A stretch of DNA of 64,000 nucleotides from Chitinophaga sp. YR627 (GCF_900114995.1 NZ_FOUX01000003.1:1116001-1180000), one strand, 5' to 3'; shown: positions 40,402 to 49,577, counted from the first letter of the stretch. The notes: generated from the letters alone by a model not told the origin. Program-made: numbers and translations.

Positions 40402-41952
40402 ATGGAACAAGGATTTAACACTGCAATGGCAAACAGACTGCTGAGTGAAGCGGGCATCTCGTCCGCAGCACTATTACAGTTATTGCCGGTAGCGGCTTAT
40501 ATGTGTGATGCGGATGGCGGCATTATATGTTATAATGCACGCGCTGTAAAATTGTGGGGAAGAGCACCGTCTCCAGGTGAAACCATATTCCATGACAGTA
40601 CCGTAATCGCTGCCGTATTAGAGGAAGGATTACCCCTGAATGACTGGCAATCAACGATTAGTCATGCTGATGATACTTCGGTGATCGTCAGGGGGAATAT
40701 CGCTCCGCTGAAAGACCGGGATGGCGTCGTGATCGGATTGATACATTGTTTTGAAGAAGTGGCCGTCACCATTGTCCCTGGTACGGAAGTACGTGCCGGT
40801 CACCTTGCCGAACTGAATGAACAGTTGCAGCAAAGCGAGGAGAGATATTATAGGATGATAGAAGAGGTGGAAGATTACGCCATCCTTTCTATGGATAAGG
40901 CGGGAATCATTCAGAACTGGAACAAAGGTGCTGAAAAGATCAAAGGATACCACGAATCTGAGATCGTCGGGCGGCATTTTAGTGTGTTCTATCTACCGGA
41001 AGACCGTAAACGACAGTTACCTGAGCAATTGATCGCGGAAGCAATGGGAACCGGAAAAGCGGCTCACGAAGGGTGGCGGATGCGTAAGGACGGGACACGT
41101 TTCTGGGGTAGCATCGTGATAACAGCATTACATGATGCGGACAATCAGGTGATCGGTTTTTCAAAAGTCACCCGTGACCTCACAGAAAGAAAACTGGCGG
41201 AAGATAGGATCAGACAATATGCCAGTGACCTGGAATTTCAGAACAGGGAACTGGAACAATTTGCCTATGCCGCCGCACACGATATGAAAGAGCCGCTCCG
41301 GAAAGTGCAGTTTTATAATAACTATATCAATGACAATGCTGCAGATGTATTGCCGGAAAAAGCAAGGGAATACCTGAACCGTTCTATCAATGCAGCTTCC
41401 CGGATGCAGGGGCTGATAGACGACCTGCTGACGTATTCACAGGCTTCCTCCTTTTCGAAAGAATCCGAAGAAGTAGATCTGAATACCATTGTAGACGAAG
41501 TATTACAGGCTCACCAGCCTACTATAGACAAGTTAAAGGCAGTCATTCAGGTGGACCTGTTGCCGTTTATGCGTGTCATTCCGTTTCAGTTCAGCCAGTT
41601 ATTTGATAACCTGATCAGCAATGCGCTCAAATACCATCACCCTGAACGTCATCCCCATATCAATATTACCATTACGAAAACCCAGTTACCTGCGGAAGAG
41701 AGTCTTGCCAATAGTACGGCCCTGAATGGGTATAAGATATCTGTAGCGGATAATGGGATTGGTTTTGAACCTGGTCATGCAGAGAAGATCTTTGATGTAT
41801 TCCAGCGCTTACATACCCTGCCGGATATTGCTGGTACAGGTATCGGACTGGCCATCTGTAAAAAGATCGTGCTGAATCATCGCGGACAGATCAAAGCACA
41901 TGGTATACCCGGAACCGGCGCGACCTTTGAAATTTATATTCCCTGTGAATAA
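40402..41952 (+). CDS. PAS-domain histidine kinase
   Basis: 516-residue soluble kinase. Residues 20-120 and about 145-265 are PAS domains (second starts YRMIEEVEDYAILSMDK), then HisKA with FAYAAAHDMKEPLRK (His near 293) and an HATPase domain with QLFDNLISNALKYHH, DNGIGFEPGH and GTGIGLAICK. No membrane helix. It resembles phytochrome-type kinases but has no chromophore domain. The response regulator that follows in the opposite direction, with three bases between stops, is its likely partner. Confidence 0.92.
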   Translation: MEQGFNTAMANRLLSEAGISSAALLQLLPVAAYMCDADGGIICYNARAVKLWGRAPSPGETIFHDSTVIAAVLEEGLPLNDWQSTISHADDTSVIVRGNIAPLKDRDGVVIGLIHCFEEVAVTIVPGTEVRAGHLAELNEQLQQSEERYYRMIEEVEDYAILSMDKAGIIQNWNKGAEKIKGYHESEIVGRHFSVFYLPEDRKRQLPEQLIAEAMGTGKAAHEGWRMRKDGTRFWGSIVITALHDADNQVIGFSKVTRDLTERKLAEDRIRQYASDLEFQNRELEQFAYAAAHDMKEPLRKVQFYNNYINDNAADVLPEKAREYLNRSINAASRMQGLIDDLLTYSQASSFSKESEEVDLNTIVDEVLQAHQPTIDKLKAVIQVDLLPFMRVIPFQFSQLFDNLISNALKYHHPERHPHINITITKTQLPAEESLANSTALNGYKISVADNGIGFEPGHAEKIFDVFQRLHTLPDIAGTGIGLAICKKIVLNHRGQIKAHGIPGTGATFEIYIPCE

Positions 41953-41955
41953 AAA

Positions 41956-42360
41956 CTAGTCTTTGCTGATATCCAGCATCTTGCGGGCCATGTTGTACAG
42001 GTCTTCCGTTTTGGTTGGTTTTACAAAATAGAGATCTGCACCATTGTCCAAACAATGCCGTACATGGTCGGCCTGGTTGGAGGTGCTCCACACCACCTTG
42101 GGGATCGGTTGTAATTGCGGGATACTGGCAATCTTCTCCAGGATTTCTACTGCATTGAAGATCGGCATTTTATAATCCAGGATAAGCAATGATGGCAAAC
42201 AATTATCCGGACAATTGACCAGGTAGTCAATTGCCTGCTGTCCATTCATGACAGAGTAGATATTTGCAGCCGGGTCCTGTTTTAAAATTGCGTCTTTCAG
42301 GATTTCCTGGTCCTCCGGATCATCATCTGCTAAAAAAATAATTTTAGCCTTGCCAGCCAT
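41956..42360 (-). CDS. Single-domain response regulator
   Basis: 134-residue receiver of the Rcp1/CheY type without an output domain. It has the acidic pair DDDPED (residues 12-17), phospho-acceptor Asp62 in LILDYKMP and the C-terminal Lys in YFVKPTKTEDL. Such proteins shuttle phosphate from PAS or phytochrome kinases. The kinase gene 40402 is convergent with it and probably its cognate. The pair is a likely sensor system of unknown stimulus. Confidence 0.92.
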   Translation of the reverse strand: MAGKAKIIFLADDDPEDQEILKDAILKQDPAANIYSVMNGQQAIDYLVNCPDNCLPSLLILDYKMPIFNAVEILEKIASIPQLQPIPKVVWSTSNQADHVRHCLDNGADLYFVKPTKTEDLYNMARKMLDISKD

Positions 42361-42470
42361 AATTCAAGATATGATTTGAACTTTCGTTTTACAGCGCTTA
42401 AGTTATGTAATCTTTCTAATAAAATTCTACTCCGGGCAGACCAACCCTGGTAGTATTACTAACTATGCAC

Positions 42471-43265
42471 TTAAATGGCCGGTTGGGTAGAGACCCGTAT
42501 GTAGGCTCTTTTCGCTGCATAAAGTGCCTGTATGATCCGACGGGGATTTTTCCATTCAAACAGGCGGATGATCCAGATGGTAAATCTGATCAGTTTACCG
42601 GCAGGTTGTAATAATCCAACTGCCAGTTTCCGGATACTGGCATCCCTTGCTGCAATACAGGCGGTATAATCAGCACCTTTTTTCTCTGAAAGCTCTTCTG
42701 CAAAACGCCAGGCGCCGTCACGGGCATTGGTAAGACTGAATTGTATCAGGATGGATTCGTTATTGCCGGCATTCAGACCAAGCAGTGAGAGGAAAGGGGA
42801 GATGCGGTTGATCTCTGTCAGTACTTCTCCTGTCAGAGAGCCCAGGATATCGTTAATGGTATTGAAATCTCTCCGGATAAGCCGGATGTCCTGCTCTCCG
42901 GTTGTTTCTACAGCAGCAATACCGAGATCCAGGTTGATATGGGCATTCATACCCAGCAGCAGATGTTGTAAAACCAATACAGCAGATTTCTCGGCGCCTT
43001 CAAATGCGACCAGCCAGGAACCGGTAGGCGTCTGACCATTCTTATACTGGCGAACAGCTTCAATGTAACGGTTGGCAAATGTGACATCCAGTTTCTCCAT
43101 CCTGGGGCCATCTTCAAATTCATTATTGAGGATGCCTTCCTGTACCCTGACGGTTACTTTGTGATAGAGGGCGGCAAAGACACCAAGCCTGCTATTGGTA
43201 TCTGCGGAGGTGGTAATAATGTCTTCCAGTTGCCGGATGACTTCATTAATAGTGTGGGCGGCCAT
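42471..43265 (-). CDS. DUF5995 family protein
   Basis: 264-residue all-helical protein resembling the DUF5995 family, whose function is unknown. No signal peptide or membrane segment is clear. The central part has the conserved run EGAEKSAVLVLQHLLLGM followed by NAHINLDLGIAAVE, which fits the family's conserved histidine-containing segment. It lies on the same strand as the GH16 gene, with a terminator between, so it is transcribed separately. Confidence 0.75.
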   Translation of the reverse strand: MAAHTINEVIRQLEDIITTSADTNSRLGVFAALYHKVTVRVQEGILNNEFEDGPRMEKLDVTFANRYIEAVRQYKNGQTPTGSWLVAFEGAEKSAVLVLQHLLLGMNAHINLDLGIAAVETTGEQDIRLIRRDFNTINDILGSLTGEVLTEINRISPFLSLLGLNAGNNESILIQFSLTNARDGAWRFAEELSEKKGADYTACIAARDASIRKLAVGLLQPAGKLIRFTIWIIRLFEWKNPRRIIQALYAAKRAYIRVSTQPAI

Positions 43266-43324
43266 AATGTGGTGTTTTGGGGTAAACTTTGCTGGCCGTA
43301 AATCTAACTTAATTTAATAAGAAA

Positions 43325-43352
43325 AGGGTTAACCAGAAGGTGGAAACCTTCC
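43325..43352 (-). terminator. Terminator after the GH16 gene
   Basis: Nested stems, GGGTTA/TAACCC outside and GAAGGT/ACCTTC inside, form a hairpin just after the GH16 stop, with a T-rich tail on the minus strand. Confidence 0.75.
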
Positions 43353-43387
43353 AGGCGTAACCCTCTCCATTACAAAACTTAAAACAC

Positions 43388-44167
43388 TTACGCTGCCGTA
43401 AATGTGAATGAGTGTATAATGATTTCTACTTCCTGGTTATTGGACGGTGCACTACCCTGGAACAACCAGAGGTTCATGTGTACCGGCAGGGATAATGTGC
43501 TCACATTGTATCCTGCAGGTGTTGTCCATGGGAAGAAGGAATTTGCTTCAACAAGGTTGTGTCCATGGTAACCTTTGTAGGCTACGGACGTCGCAGTCCT
43601 GGTGAACTTATACGAAGTGTAGGTGCCATTCAGGGCCAGCTCATAAGTCTGGGATACGTTACCTGAACCAGTAGCAGGATACACTGTATAGTTATAATTA
43701 GGCCATGCGTTATTTCCCCAGCGGGCAAATTCGATGTCTACTTCATGATGACCATCATCACCGGATTTGTAATTGAACAGACCCAGTACGATGTTTCTAT
43801 CCAGTTTGTCTACAGCGCCTTCTACTTTCCATACGTAGGAGCCATAGCCGAAAGACTGGGTAGTTGTTACTTCAGCGCAAAGCCATCTGCCGGTGGCAGG
43901 GTCTTTTCTAATTTTCAGGTGCAGGTGACCATCGCTGTCCACCCATACGTTGCTGGAGGCGCTGCTCCAATAGTTGGGACCTGGGCCTGAAGTACCAGCT
44001 TCATTTCTTACTTCCCAGGTATATCCGCTGAAACTGATATAGGTAGCTTCTGCGGAAGGTTTTCGGTCACCGGTTTTGCCCGGATCTGTACCAGTCGTGG
44101 ATGCCGCGTCTTTGGCGCAGCTGCTGAAGATAGCCAGGATAGCGATCAGCATTGTGAACTTGTGCAT
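43388..44167 (-). CDS. Glycoside hydrolase family 16 lipoprotein
   Basis: 259-residue exported lipoprotein (lipobox FSSCAKD, Cys17). The GH16 catalytic motif EVDIEF lies near residues 141-146 in HHEVDIEFARWG, with the typical beta-jelly-roll pattern including GGAVDK-like and LWLFQGSAPSNN segments. Predicted to cleave beta-1,3 or beta-1,3/1,4 glucans or related polysaccharides at the cell surface. No SusC/SusD pair is adjacent, so it is not part of a full polysaccharide-utilisation locus in this window. The substrate cannot be decided. Confidence 0.9.
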   Translation of the reverse strand: MHKFTMLIAILAIFSSCAKDAASTTGTDPGKTGDRKPSAEATYISFSGYTWEVRNEAGTSGPGPNYWSSASSNVWVDSDGHLHLKIRKDPATGRWLCAEVTTTQSFGYGSYVWKVEGAVDKLDRNIVLGLFNYKSGDDGHHEVDIEFARWGNNAWPNYNYTVYPATGSGNVSQTYELALNGTYTSYKFTRTATSVAYKGYHGHNLVEANSFFPWTTPAGYNVSTLSLPVHMNLWLFQGSAPSNNQEVEIIIHSFTFTAA

Positions 44168-44283
44168 TACTAATGGTTTATTTTAAGGAAAAATGAGGGT
44201 TTTGATAATATGACAATCAGAGAAACGGTATACTTTGATGTGACCGGAAGAAATTTTTTTAAATAGATGGTTGGGGCAATAAA

Positions 44284-44312
44284 AAAAGGCCCTCCGGGGC
44301 GGAGGACCTTTC
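44284..44312 (-). terminator. Terminator after the Rrf2 gene
   Basis: An 11-of-12 stem (44284-44295 with 44299-44310) has a three-base loop, with A-runs on the + strand giving T-runs on the minus strand. Confidence 0.75.
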
Positions 44313-44326
44313 TATGATCAATAAGC

Positions 44327-44824
44327 TTATTTTTTGAGTTTCTGGAGATTAAACCACTTTTCTGTTTCAGCTCTTGTTTCGTCCGGGATAAGTCCCAGGA
44401 GTGTATTGTGTAGCCAGCGGAGATTTCTTGTTTTCAGGAAAGCTTCCAGTTTCTGACTGGCTTCCAGGAAAACGGCATGTACGGTACATACTCCGGTATC
44501 ACTCCCATTTGTCCCGCCGATCACACAGCCGGAACGTACATCATGGCATTCGAAGAGAGAAACCCTGCCTTCTACCGCCACGGCTATATCCCAGAATGAG
44601 ATTTCCTCTGCCGGTCTGGCCAGGACATATCCTCCTTTCACCCCCAAAGCTGAGCGTACAAGTCCTCCTTTCTGTAAACGGGTAAAGATCTTTGCGAGAT
44701 AACTTTCTGAGATATTCTGAAATGTAGCCATATCCGCAATCGTCATGGCATTATCCTTAGAGACATCCACCAGATAATACATTGAGTGAATCGCGTATTC
44801 AACACCTTTTCCCAGTAATGGCAT
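44327..44824 (-). CDS. Rrf2-family transcriptional regulator
   Basis: 165-residue winged-helix regulator. The HTH segment is ADMATFQNISESYLAKIFTRL, with ALGVKGGYVLARP next to it. Cysteines near 93, 100 and 113 (in FECHDVRSGC and GVCTVH) match the number expected for an Fe-S cluster ligand set in this family, so it may sense NO, redox state or iron, but spacing is not the IscR pattern exactly. It is 32 bases downstream of the NDH-2-like gene on the same strand and may regulate it. A terminator follows. Confidence 0.9.
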   Translation of the reverse strand: MPLLGKGVEYAIHSMYYLVDVSKDNAMTIADMATFQNISESYLAKIFTRLQKGGLVRSALGVKGGYVLARPAEEISFWDIAVAVEGRVSLFECHDVRSGCVIGGTNGSDTGVCTVHAVFLEASQKLEAFLKTRNLRWLHNTLLGLIPDETRAETEKWFNLQKLKK

Positions 44825-44856
44825 ACAATTTTAAGCTGGTTATCCCCCAAAGATAG

Positions 44857-46044
44857 CTAAAAAGCAGGATCTGCAGGGATTGCAGCCGCAACGTTTGCCT
44901 CAGGATCAGGAGAGGGGACGATCCATACAGTGTTAATTTCTGTTTTAATTTGCTTACCTGCGGCTTCGCTGGCTTCCATCTTTCGCTCAAATCCCCTGGT
45001 GAATAAGGCCTTCTCTGGTCCAAGGTCCACGCAGGTCACATAGGAGGATTGTACATATGGGAGTTTCTCCCCGCCAAAGAGGTCGGCTACTGCATTGTGA
45101 CCTGACCATTTGCCCTGGAACAGGGAATACTGACAGGACATTAGTGCATGATTGACACCATCTGGCTTAGAGAGAGCTGCATCGCCCGTTACCATGATAT
45201 TGCTGTAACCCGGTAATTTGAAATATTCATCGACAGCGAGTCTGTTCATATTGTCTTTGTCGCCGTTGAAGAAAGCATGCAGCGGACTGGCTTCCAGACC
45301 GGCTGTCCATACTATAGTACTAGCAGGGATCTGTTCTCCGTTAGCCAGATAAACCACGTTTTCTTCAATCCTTACAGGAAGCGTACCCAGGCGTAATTCA
45401 ATATTTTGATTCAGCAGTACTTCATTAATATAGGTCCGGGCTTCCGGAGAATAGGCGCCGCCTATATTGCCTCCGCGATCGATCAATACCACCCTCATCT
45501 GCCGGTCAGCATATTTATTAACAATATCCTGTACACCCGTCACGATCTCCAGTCCGGTCAATCCGCCTCCAACTACTACTACTGTATCGTCGCCCTTTTC
45601 TTTAAAACCACTGGTTGCCAGTTGGGCAATATGTGTATGTAACTGTGTAGCGCCCTGAAAATCATCAATATGATGGATTGTTTCTGCACCCGGGAAATCA
45701 GGACGTTTTAATCTGCTGCCAGCTGCAACGATCAGATAATCATAAGTTAAGGTAGTCTGCTGGTCGTTTTGTTCCAGGGTCAGGCTATGTTGTGCCGGTT
45801 GGATGTCCGTCACCAGGCCGGTCAGCAATGATACGCCCAGCGGCTCCAGTAATGGCAGGATGTTCGTCCGTACGGTGTCAAGATGCGCTTCATACAACCT
45901 GGGACGGTTGGTCAGGTAGTTGTCCTTATTGATGACAGTGATCTTCAGTTCTGCGGTTTTTCCCATTTCCCGGCTCTGTCTTACAGCGCTCATAGCACTC
46001 CAGAACCCTGAGAAACCACCACCTATAATAATGAGATGCTTCAT
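44857..46044 (-). CDS. NAD(P)/FAD-dependent oxidoreductase (NDH-2-like)
   Basis: 395-residue flavoprotein of the pyridine-nucleotide-disulfide oxidoreductase group. FAD motif LIIIGGGFSGFWSAM near residue 5, NAD(P)H motif VVVVGGGLTGLEIV near 156 and the family ending with VTGDAALSKPDG near 285. No clear membrane helix. Related proteins oxidise NADH and pass electrons to quinone or other acceptors. It shares a strand with an Rrf2 regulator. The promoter -7 TATATTTG lies at 46083-46090 on the minus strand. Confidence 0.88.
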   Translation of the reverse strand: MKHLIIIGGGFSGFWSAMSAVRQSREMGKTAELKITVINKDNYLTNRPRLYEAHLDTVRTNILPLLEPLGVSLLTGLVTDIQPAQHSLTLEQNDQQTTLTYDYLIVAAGSRLKRPDFPGAETIHHIDDFQGATQLHTHIAQLATSGFKEKGDDTVVVVGGGLTGLEIVTGVQDIVNKYADRQMRVVLIDRGGNIGGAYSPEARTYINEVLLNQNIELRLGTLPVRIEENVVYLANGEQIPASTIVWTAGLEASPLHAFFNGDKDNMNRLAVDEYFKLPGYSNIMVTGDAALSKPDGVNHALMSCQYSLFQGKWSGHNAVADLFGGEKLPYVQSSYVTCVDLGPEKALFTRGFERKMEASEAAGKQIKTEINTVWIVPSPDPEANVAAAIPADPAF

Positions 46045-46252
46045 AAAAGATTTAATTTAGATAATTCGGATACATGTTGTCGCAAATATAGTTTTGTTTG
46101 GAATAAAACAGGAAATTATTTTTGTAAATAGGTGTCAAAAAGGGGGGGTATCAGGTCATAATAAATGGGAAAAAATATTGTATTTGATTGTCAGACAGTG
46201 CTTTATATGGTTGCTTGCTCCTTTGCCGGAAAAACCCTTATATTTGGGTATC

Positions 46253-46447
46253 ATGAAAGCAAAAATTAGCAAAAAGGGTACTGCCTTCTTAAAGAGTACA
46301 CAGGCTTCTAATGCATTAATTGCAGCTGTTGTGAATAATTTTAAACAATTATCCAATGGTGTTGCTATTCCTTTTCATGTTGCCATCAATGATGGAAGAT
46401 CTCAGCGTGACCTCGAAGTAAGGGTGCGCAAAGTGACTTCTATGTAA
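46253..46447 (+). CDS. Small basic hypothetical protein
   Basis: 64 residues, from the ATG at 46253 (a longer frame to 46094 has no sign of being real). The product is rich in Lys and Val (MKAKISKKGTAFLKSTQASN at its N-terminus) and matches no family I know. It lies between the divergent NDH-2-like gene and the 46483 membrane gene. Possibly a small regulator or nucleic-acid-binding peptide. Confidence 0.5.
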   Translation: MKAKISKKGTAFLKSTQASNALIAAVVNNFKQLSNGVAIPFHVAINDGRSQRDLEVRVRKVTSM

Positions 46448-46482
46448 CCCGATATCCATATTTAGCCATATCTGCCTCAAAA

Positions 46483-47283
46483 ATGAATTTAGCATTAGGT
46501 GCTTTTATCCTTACTCTATTATTTCTTCCTGCGATATCCTTCAGACTGGCTGTAAACCGCCTCGAAAATCTGAAAGGGCTTTTATCTGCTTTATCGATCA
46601 CTGACTCTATCTGGGTATTTACAGTTGTACCGATATTCATTCATATCATTATCCTGTTGTGCTTCTGCCTGTTCAATGTAACGGTGAAGTTTGACCTGAT
46701 ACTGAACATTATTTACTCCAACTCCAGATTTACCCTGAACAATGCCATATTGGGCCCGGATATCATCAAATTTCTGGGATATAACCTGCTGGCGATCTTT
46801 CTCGGTGGCGTACTGGGATTTATGATCAATAAACTGGAAATGCGCTGGAAGCTTGTGTCCCGTTTATTTGGCCTGGGTAATGAATGGTATGAAGCGTTTG
46901 AAGGAGATATCCTGAATATATCCGGAGAACAAAGTAATGTATCCAACATTGACCTGGTATACCTGGATGTACTGGCCAATACAAAGGAAGCCAGTATCCT
47001 GTATTCAGGTATCCTCGTGAAATATTACTATAAACCTAAGTCTACCGAACTGGATTATATCGTGCTGCAACGTGCCGTGAAAAGAGATCTGCGAAAGGAG
47101 TTCAGATCAGATAAACCGCATGTGGAAGCGGGAAAGGCCAGCTTTTACGATCAGCATACGGGCGACTCCATGCCTGTGAAGGGAGATTACCTGATCATCC
47201 CGATGAAAGAAGTGCTGAACATCAATATTACCTACCTGTATTTTGATATTCCTGAAGACGCGATTGATCAGCTGGCGGAATAG
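46483..47283 (+). CDS. Membrane protein, DUF6338-like
   Basis: 266 residues with three N-terminal membrane helices (about residues 3-20, 45-70 and 88-108), followed by a soluble C-terminal domain with NIDLVYLDVLANTKEASILY. This arrangement resembles DUF6338 proteins, whose function is unknown; the assignment is tentative. It is 35 bases after the small basic ORF at 46253 and convergent with the Crp-like gene (seven bases apart). Confidence 0.7.
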   Translation: MNLALGAFILTLLFLPAISFRLAVNRLENLKGLLSALSITDSIWVFTVVPIFIHIIILLCFCLFNVTVKFDLILNIIYSNSRFTLNNAILGPDIIKFLGYNLLAIFLGGVLGFMINKLEMRWKLVSRLFGLGNEWYEAFEGDILNISGEQSNVSNIDLVYLDVLANTKEASILYSGILVKYYYKPKSTELDYIVLQRAVKRDLRKEFRSDKPHVEAGKASFYDQHTGDSMPVKGDYLIIPMKEVLNINITYLYFDIPEDAIDQLAE

Positions 47284-47290
47284 TCAGTTG

Positions 47291-47854
47291 TCATACCTGT
47301 AACCTGCTCAGGGTTTCCCTGCTGACGCCCAGATAGGCAGCTATCATTGCTTTGGGTACACGCTGGAATAAAGTGGGGTACTGATTTAATAACTGTTGAT
47401 ACCTGGACTGCGCGTCATTCTTCAGTAAGGCCATGACCCTGTTTTGCATACTGATAAAGCCGGAAGTGACTTTCAGCCGGCAGAAACGTTCATATTGATG
47501 TATCTCATCACACAGCCTTTTCCGGTCATCATAAGACATATATAACAGTTCAACATCTTCCAGACATTGGATAATAAAGGAAGAGGGCGCACCGGTATGC
47601 ATGGCCTGATAATCTGATACCCACCAGTTTTCCATCGAGAATTGCAGGATATGCTCCTTGCCGTTATCGTCCACCAGATAGGTTTTTAATAAGCCTTTCA
47701 GTACAAAATATTCATGATTGACAGGGTCGCCCTGATGAAGAATGATAGCGTGTTTTTTAAACCGTTTCTCTTTAAAGCAGGAAACTATGCGCTCATATTC
47801 GGCATCAGTCAGATCAGCTAATTCCGCAAAATGTTTTCTCAGCGCCGGGTACAT
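47291..47854 (-). CDS. Crp/Fnr-family transcriptional regulator
   Basis: 187-residue one-component regulator from the ATG at 47854 (a TTG at 47872 would add six residues). Residues 20-115 form the cyclic-nucleotide-binding-like beta barrel with HQGDPVNHEYFVLKGLLKTY; the C-terminal winged helix has VPKAMIAAYLGVSRETLSRL. No Fe-S cysteines. It is divergent from the DJ-1-like gene and shares an upstream region with a perfect inverted repeat, which is probably its own operator. Confidence 0.92.
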   Translation of the reverse strand: MYPALRKHFAELADLTDAEYERIVSCFKEKRFKKHAIILHQGDPVNHEYFVLKGLLKTYLVDDNGKEHILQFSMENWWVSDYQAMHTGAPSSFIIQCLEDVELLYMSYDDRKRLCDEIHQYERFCRLKVTSGFISMQNRVMALLKNDAQSRYQQLLNQYPTLFQRVPKAMIAAYLGVSRETLSRLQV

Positions 47855-47880
47855 AAGTTCAGTTGAACGCAAAGGTGAAT

Positions 47881-47910
47881 GATTTGATGTGACCTACATC
47901 ACATCAAATC
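47881..47910. promoter_or_regulatory. Crp/Fnr-type operator
   Basis: A perfect inverted repeat with 11-base arms (47881-47891 and 47900-47910) contains TGTGA-N6-TCACA at 47888-47903, the textbook CRP consensus. It lies in the divergent region between the Crp-like gene and the DJ-1-like gene, about 66 bases before the likely start of transcription of the latter. Confidence 0.85.
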
Positions 47911-47923
47911 TGTGATACAGGTC

Positions 47924-47956
47924 CTTGTCGCAAGGTAGCACCTAAATGTAGCTTTG
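47924..47956 (+). promoter_or_regulatory. Promoter of the DJ-1-like gene
   Basis: CTTG (47924-47927) and TAGCTTTG (47949-47956) with 21 bases between match the Bacteroidota promoter pattern. It sits 16 bases before the ATG at 47972. Confidence 0.6.
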
Positions 47957-47971
47957 TGAAAAAATAAATAT

Positions 47972-48745
47972 ATGAAGGCGAAGATAAAATATGTCTCAGC
48001 ATTAATGGCCCTGATCTCCTTACTGGCATTGCATACAACAAGTGTATTCGCGCAGCAGAAAAAGAAAGTGCTCATCGTAGTGACTTCCTTTTCCGTATTG
48101 AAAGATGGTACTAAAATGGGCCTCTGGCTGGAAGAGTTTACTACTCCCTATTACCTGTTAAAAGAACACAATATCGAACTGACGATTGCTTCTCCTGATG
48201 GCGGCAAAGCACCCATCGATCCGAGAAGTACATTACCTGATTTTCTGACTCCCTCTGCAAAACAATTCCTGGTCGATGCGCAGGCACAGGCGGTCCTGAA
48301 CAATACGGTAAAACTGAGTGCGGTTAAGGCGAAAGACTATGATGCGGTATTCTATCCCGGTGGACATGCCCCTATGTGGGACCTGCCTGAAAACGCGAAA
48401 TCCATAGCCCTTATCCAGGCATTTATCGAACAACAAAAGCCTGTTGCCTTTGTTTGTCATGGTCCGGCTGCGTTAAAAAATATCAAGACAAAAAGCGGTG
48501 CTTACTTCATCAATGGTAAAACGGTTACCGGTTATTCCAACAATGAAGAACAGACCGGTCAGACGACTAACGTGATACCTTTCTCCCTGGAGGATATGCT
48601 GAAAGAACGTGGCGCTAAATATGAGAAAAGTGAAACGCCATGGGGGCCATTTGCGGTACAGGATGGTCTGCTGATCACAGGACAGAATCCTGCTTCTGCT
48701 GAACCGACTGCACAGAAATTACTGGCTGCATTAGCTGCGAAGTAA
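47972..48745 (+). CDS. DJ-1/PfpI family protein, exported
   Basis: 257-residue protein with a signal peptide (about 1-27, ending SVFAQ). The class I glutamine-amidotransferase-like fold has the nucleophile elbow AFVCHGPAALKN (Cys near 166) and AVFYPGGHAPMWDL near 130. It resembles Hsp31 / glyoxalase III-like hydrolases, usually cytosolic, so the exported location is notable. The Crp-like regulator is divergent upstream and the shared operator suggests it controls this gene. A hairpin follows. Confidence 0.9.
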   Translation: MKAKIKYVSALMALISLLALHTTSVFAQQKKKVLIVVTSFSVLKDGTKMGLWLEEFTTPYYLLKEHNIELTIASPDGGKAPIDPRSTLPDFLTPSAKQFLVDAQAQAVLNNTVKLSAVKAKDYDAVFYPGGHAPMWDLPENAKSIALIQAFIEQQKPVAFVCHGPAALKNIKTKSGAYFINGKTVTGYSNNEEQTGQTTNVIPFSLEDMLKERGAKYEKSETPWGPFAVQDGLLITGQNPASAEPTAQKLLAALAAK

Positions 48746-48752
48746 ATTGTTG

Positions 48753-48785
48753 ATCCGGGATGCATCGTGCATTCCGGATTAATTC
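48753..48785 (+). terminator. Terminator after the DJ-1-like gene
   Basis: An 11-of-12 stem (48753-48764 with 48768-48779) has a three-base loop, followed by TAATTCTTTT. Confidence 0.7.
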
Positions 48786-48876
48786 TTTTGGTATTTATGA
48801 CATGTGCCGGTTAATAAAAATACAGGTACGGCGAAGGTGTATAGTGATAAAGAGAATTGTTTAGATTTACACCGCT

Positions 48877-49560
48877 TTGAATATCGAAACACTACTCAAC
48901 TATCTATTGCAGCTACCCGTAGGGTATGTCTGGCTCATTTTCCTGGTGGAAAACGCGCTGATCACCTGTAGCGTCTTACTAATAGGCAGTTTCTTCTATA
49001 AAGGCCCTTATACGTCAAAAGAATGGGCCATCTGCATTATTACCAATATCATCAATACTATTGTCACTTATGCCGGGTTCTGGCTCTGGAAACATGGAAT
49101 TGTCAGGATTGCAATGGGTGTCACCTGGAGTATCCTGCTGGATTTTCTGTTGTTATTTATGGCAATGGACCTGCTGATGTACGTTTTTCATATTGCTATA
49201 CACAAAACCTTCCTGTATAAAGCGGTACACCACCTGCATCACGAGGCAGTCGATCCGAAGCCAATAGACCTGTTTGTATTACATCCTGTTGAAACATTCG
49301 GTTTTGGCAGTTTGTGGCTATTGTTGCTTGTAGTATATCCATTCAATATCTATGCTATTGTGATCTATCTGACGATCAATGTCATCTTCGGACTGGCAGG
49401 GCATCTGGGGATAGAACCTGTGCCTGAAAAGATCCTGCGCTTACCGCTGATTAAATACCTGGGTACTTCTACTTTTCATCACAATCATCACCAGGATATA
49501 CAACACAATTTTGGCTTCTACACGAGTATATGGGACCGCTTGTTTAAGACCTATAAATAA
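48877..49560 (+). CDS. Sterol desaturase/fatty acid hydroxylase family protein
   Basis: 227-residue membrane protein of the di-iron fatty-acid hydroxylase superfamily. The metal-binding histidines are visible as HIAIH, VHHLHHEAVDPKP and STFHHNHHQ (positions about 108, 118-122 and 206-212). Four to five membrane helices. The start is a TTG at 48877; no ATG is available nearby. Predicted to hydroxylate or desaturate a lipid; which one is unknown. Convergent with a small membrane gene 17 bases after its stop. Confidence 0.9.
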   Translation: MNIETLLNYLLQLPVGYVWLIFLVENALITCSVLLIGSFFYKGPYTSKEWAICIITNIINTIVTYAGFWLWKHGIVRIAMGVTWSILLDFLLLFMAMDLLMYVFHIAIHKTFLYKAVHHLHHEAVDPKPIDLFVLHPVETFGFGSLWLLLLVVYPFNIYAIVIYLTINVIFGLAGHLGIEPVPEKILRLPLIKYLGTSTFHHNHHQDIQHNFGFYTSIWDRLFKTYK

Positions 49561-49577
49561 GAGACTGGTACCACAAC

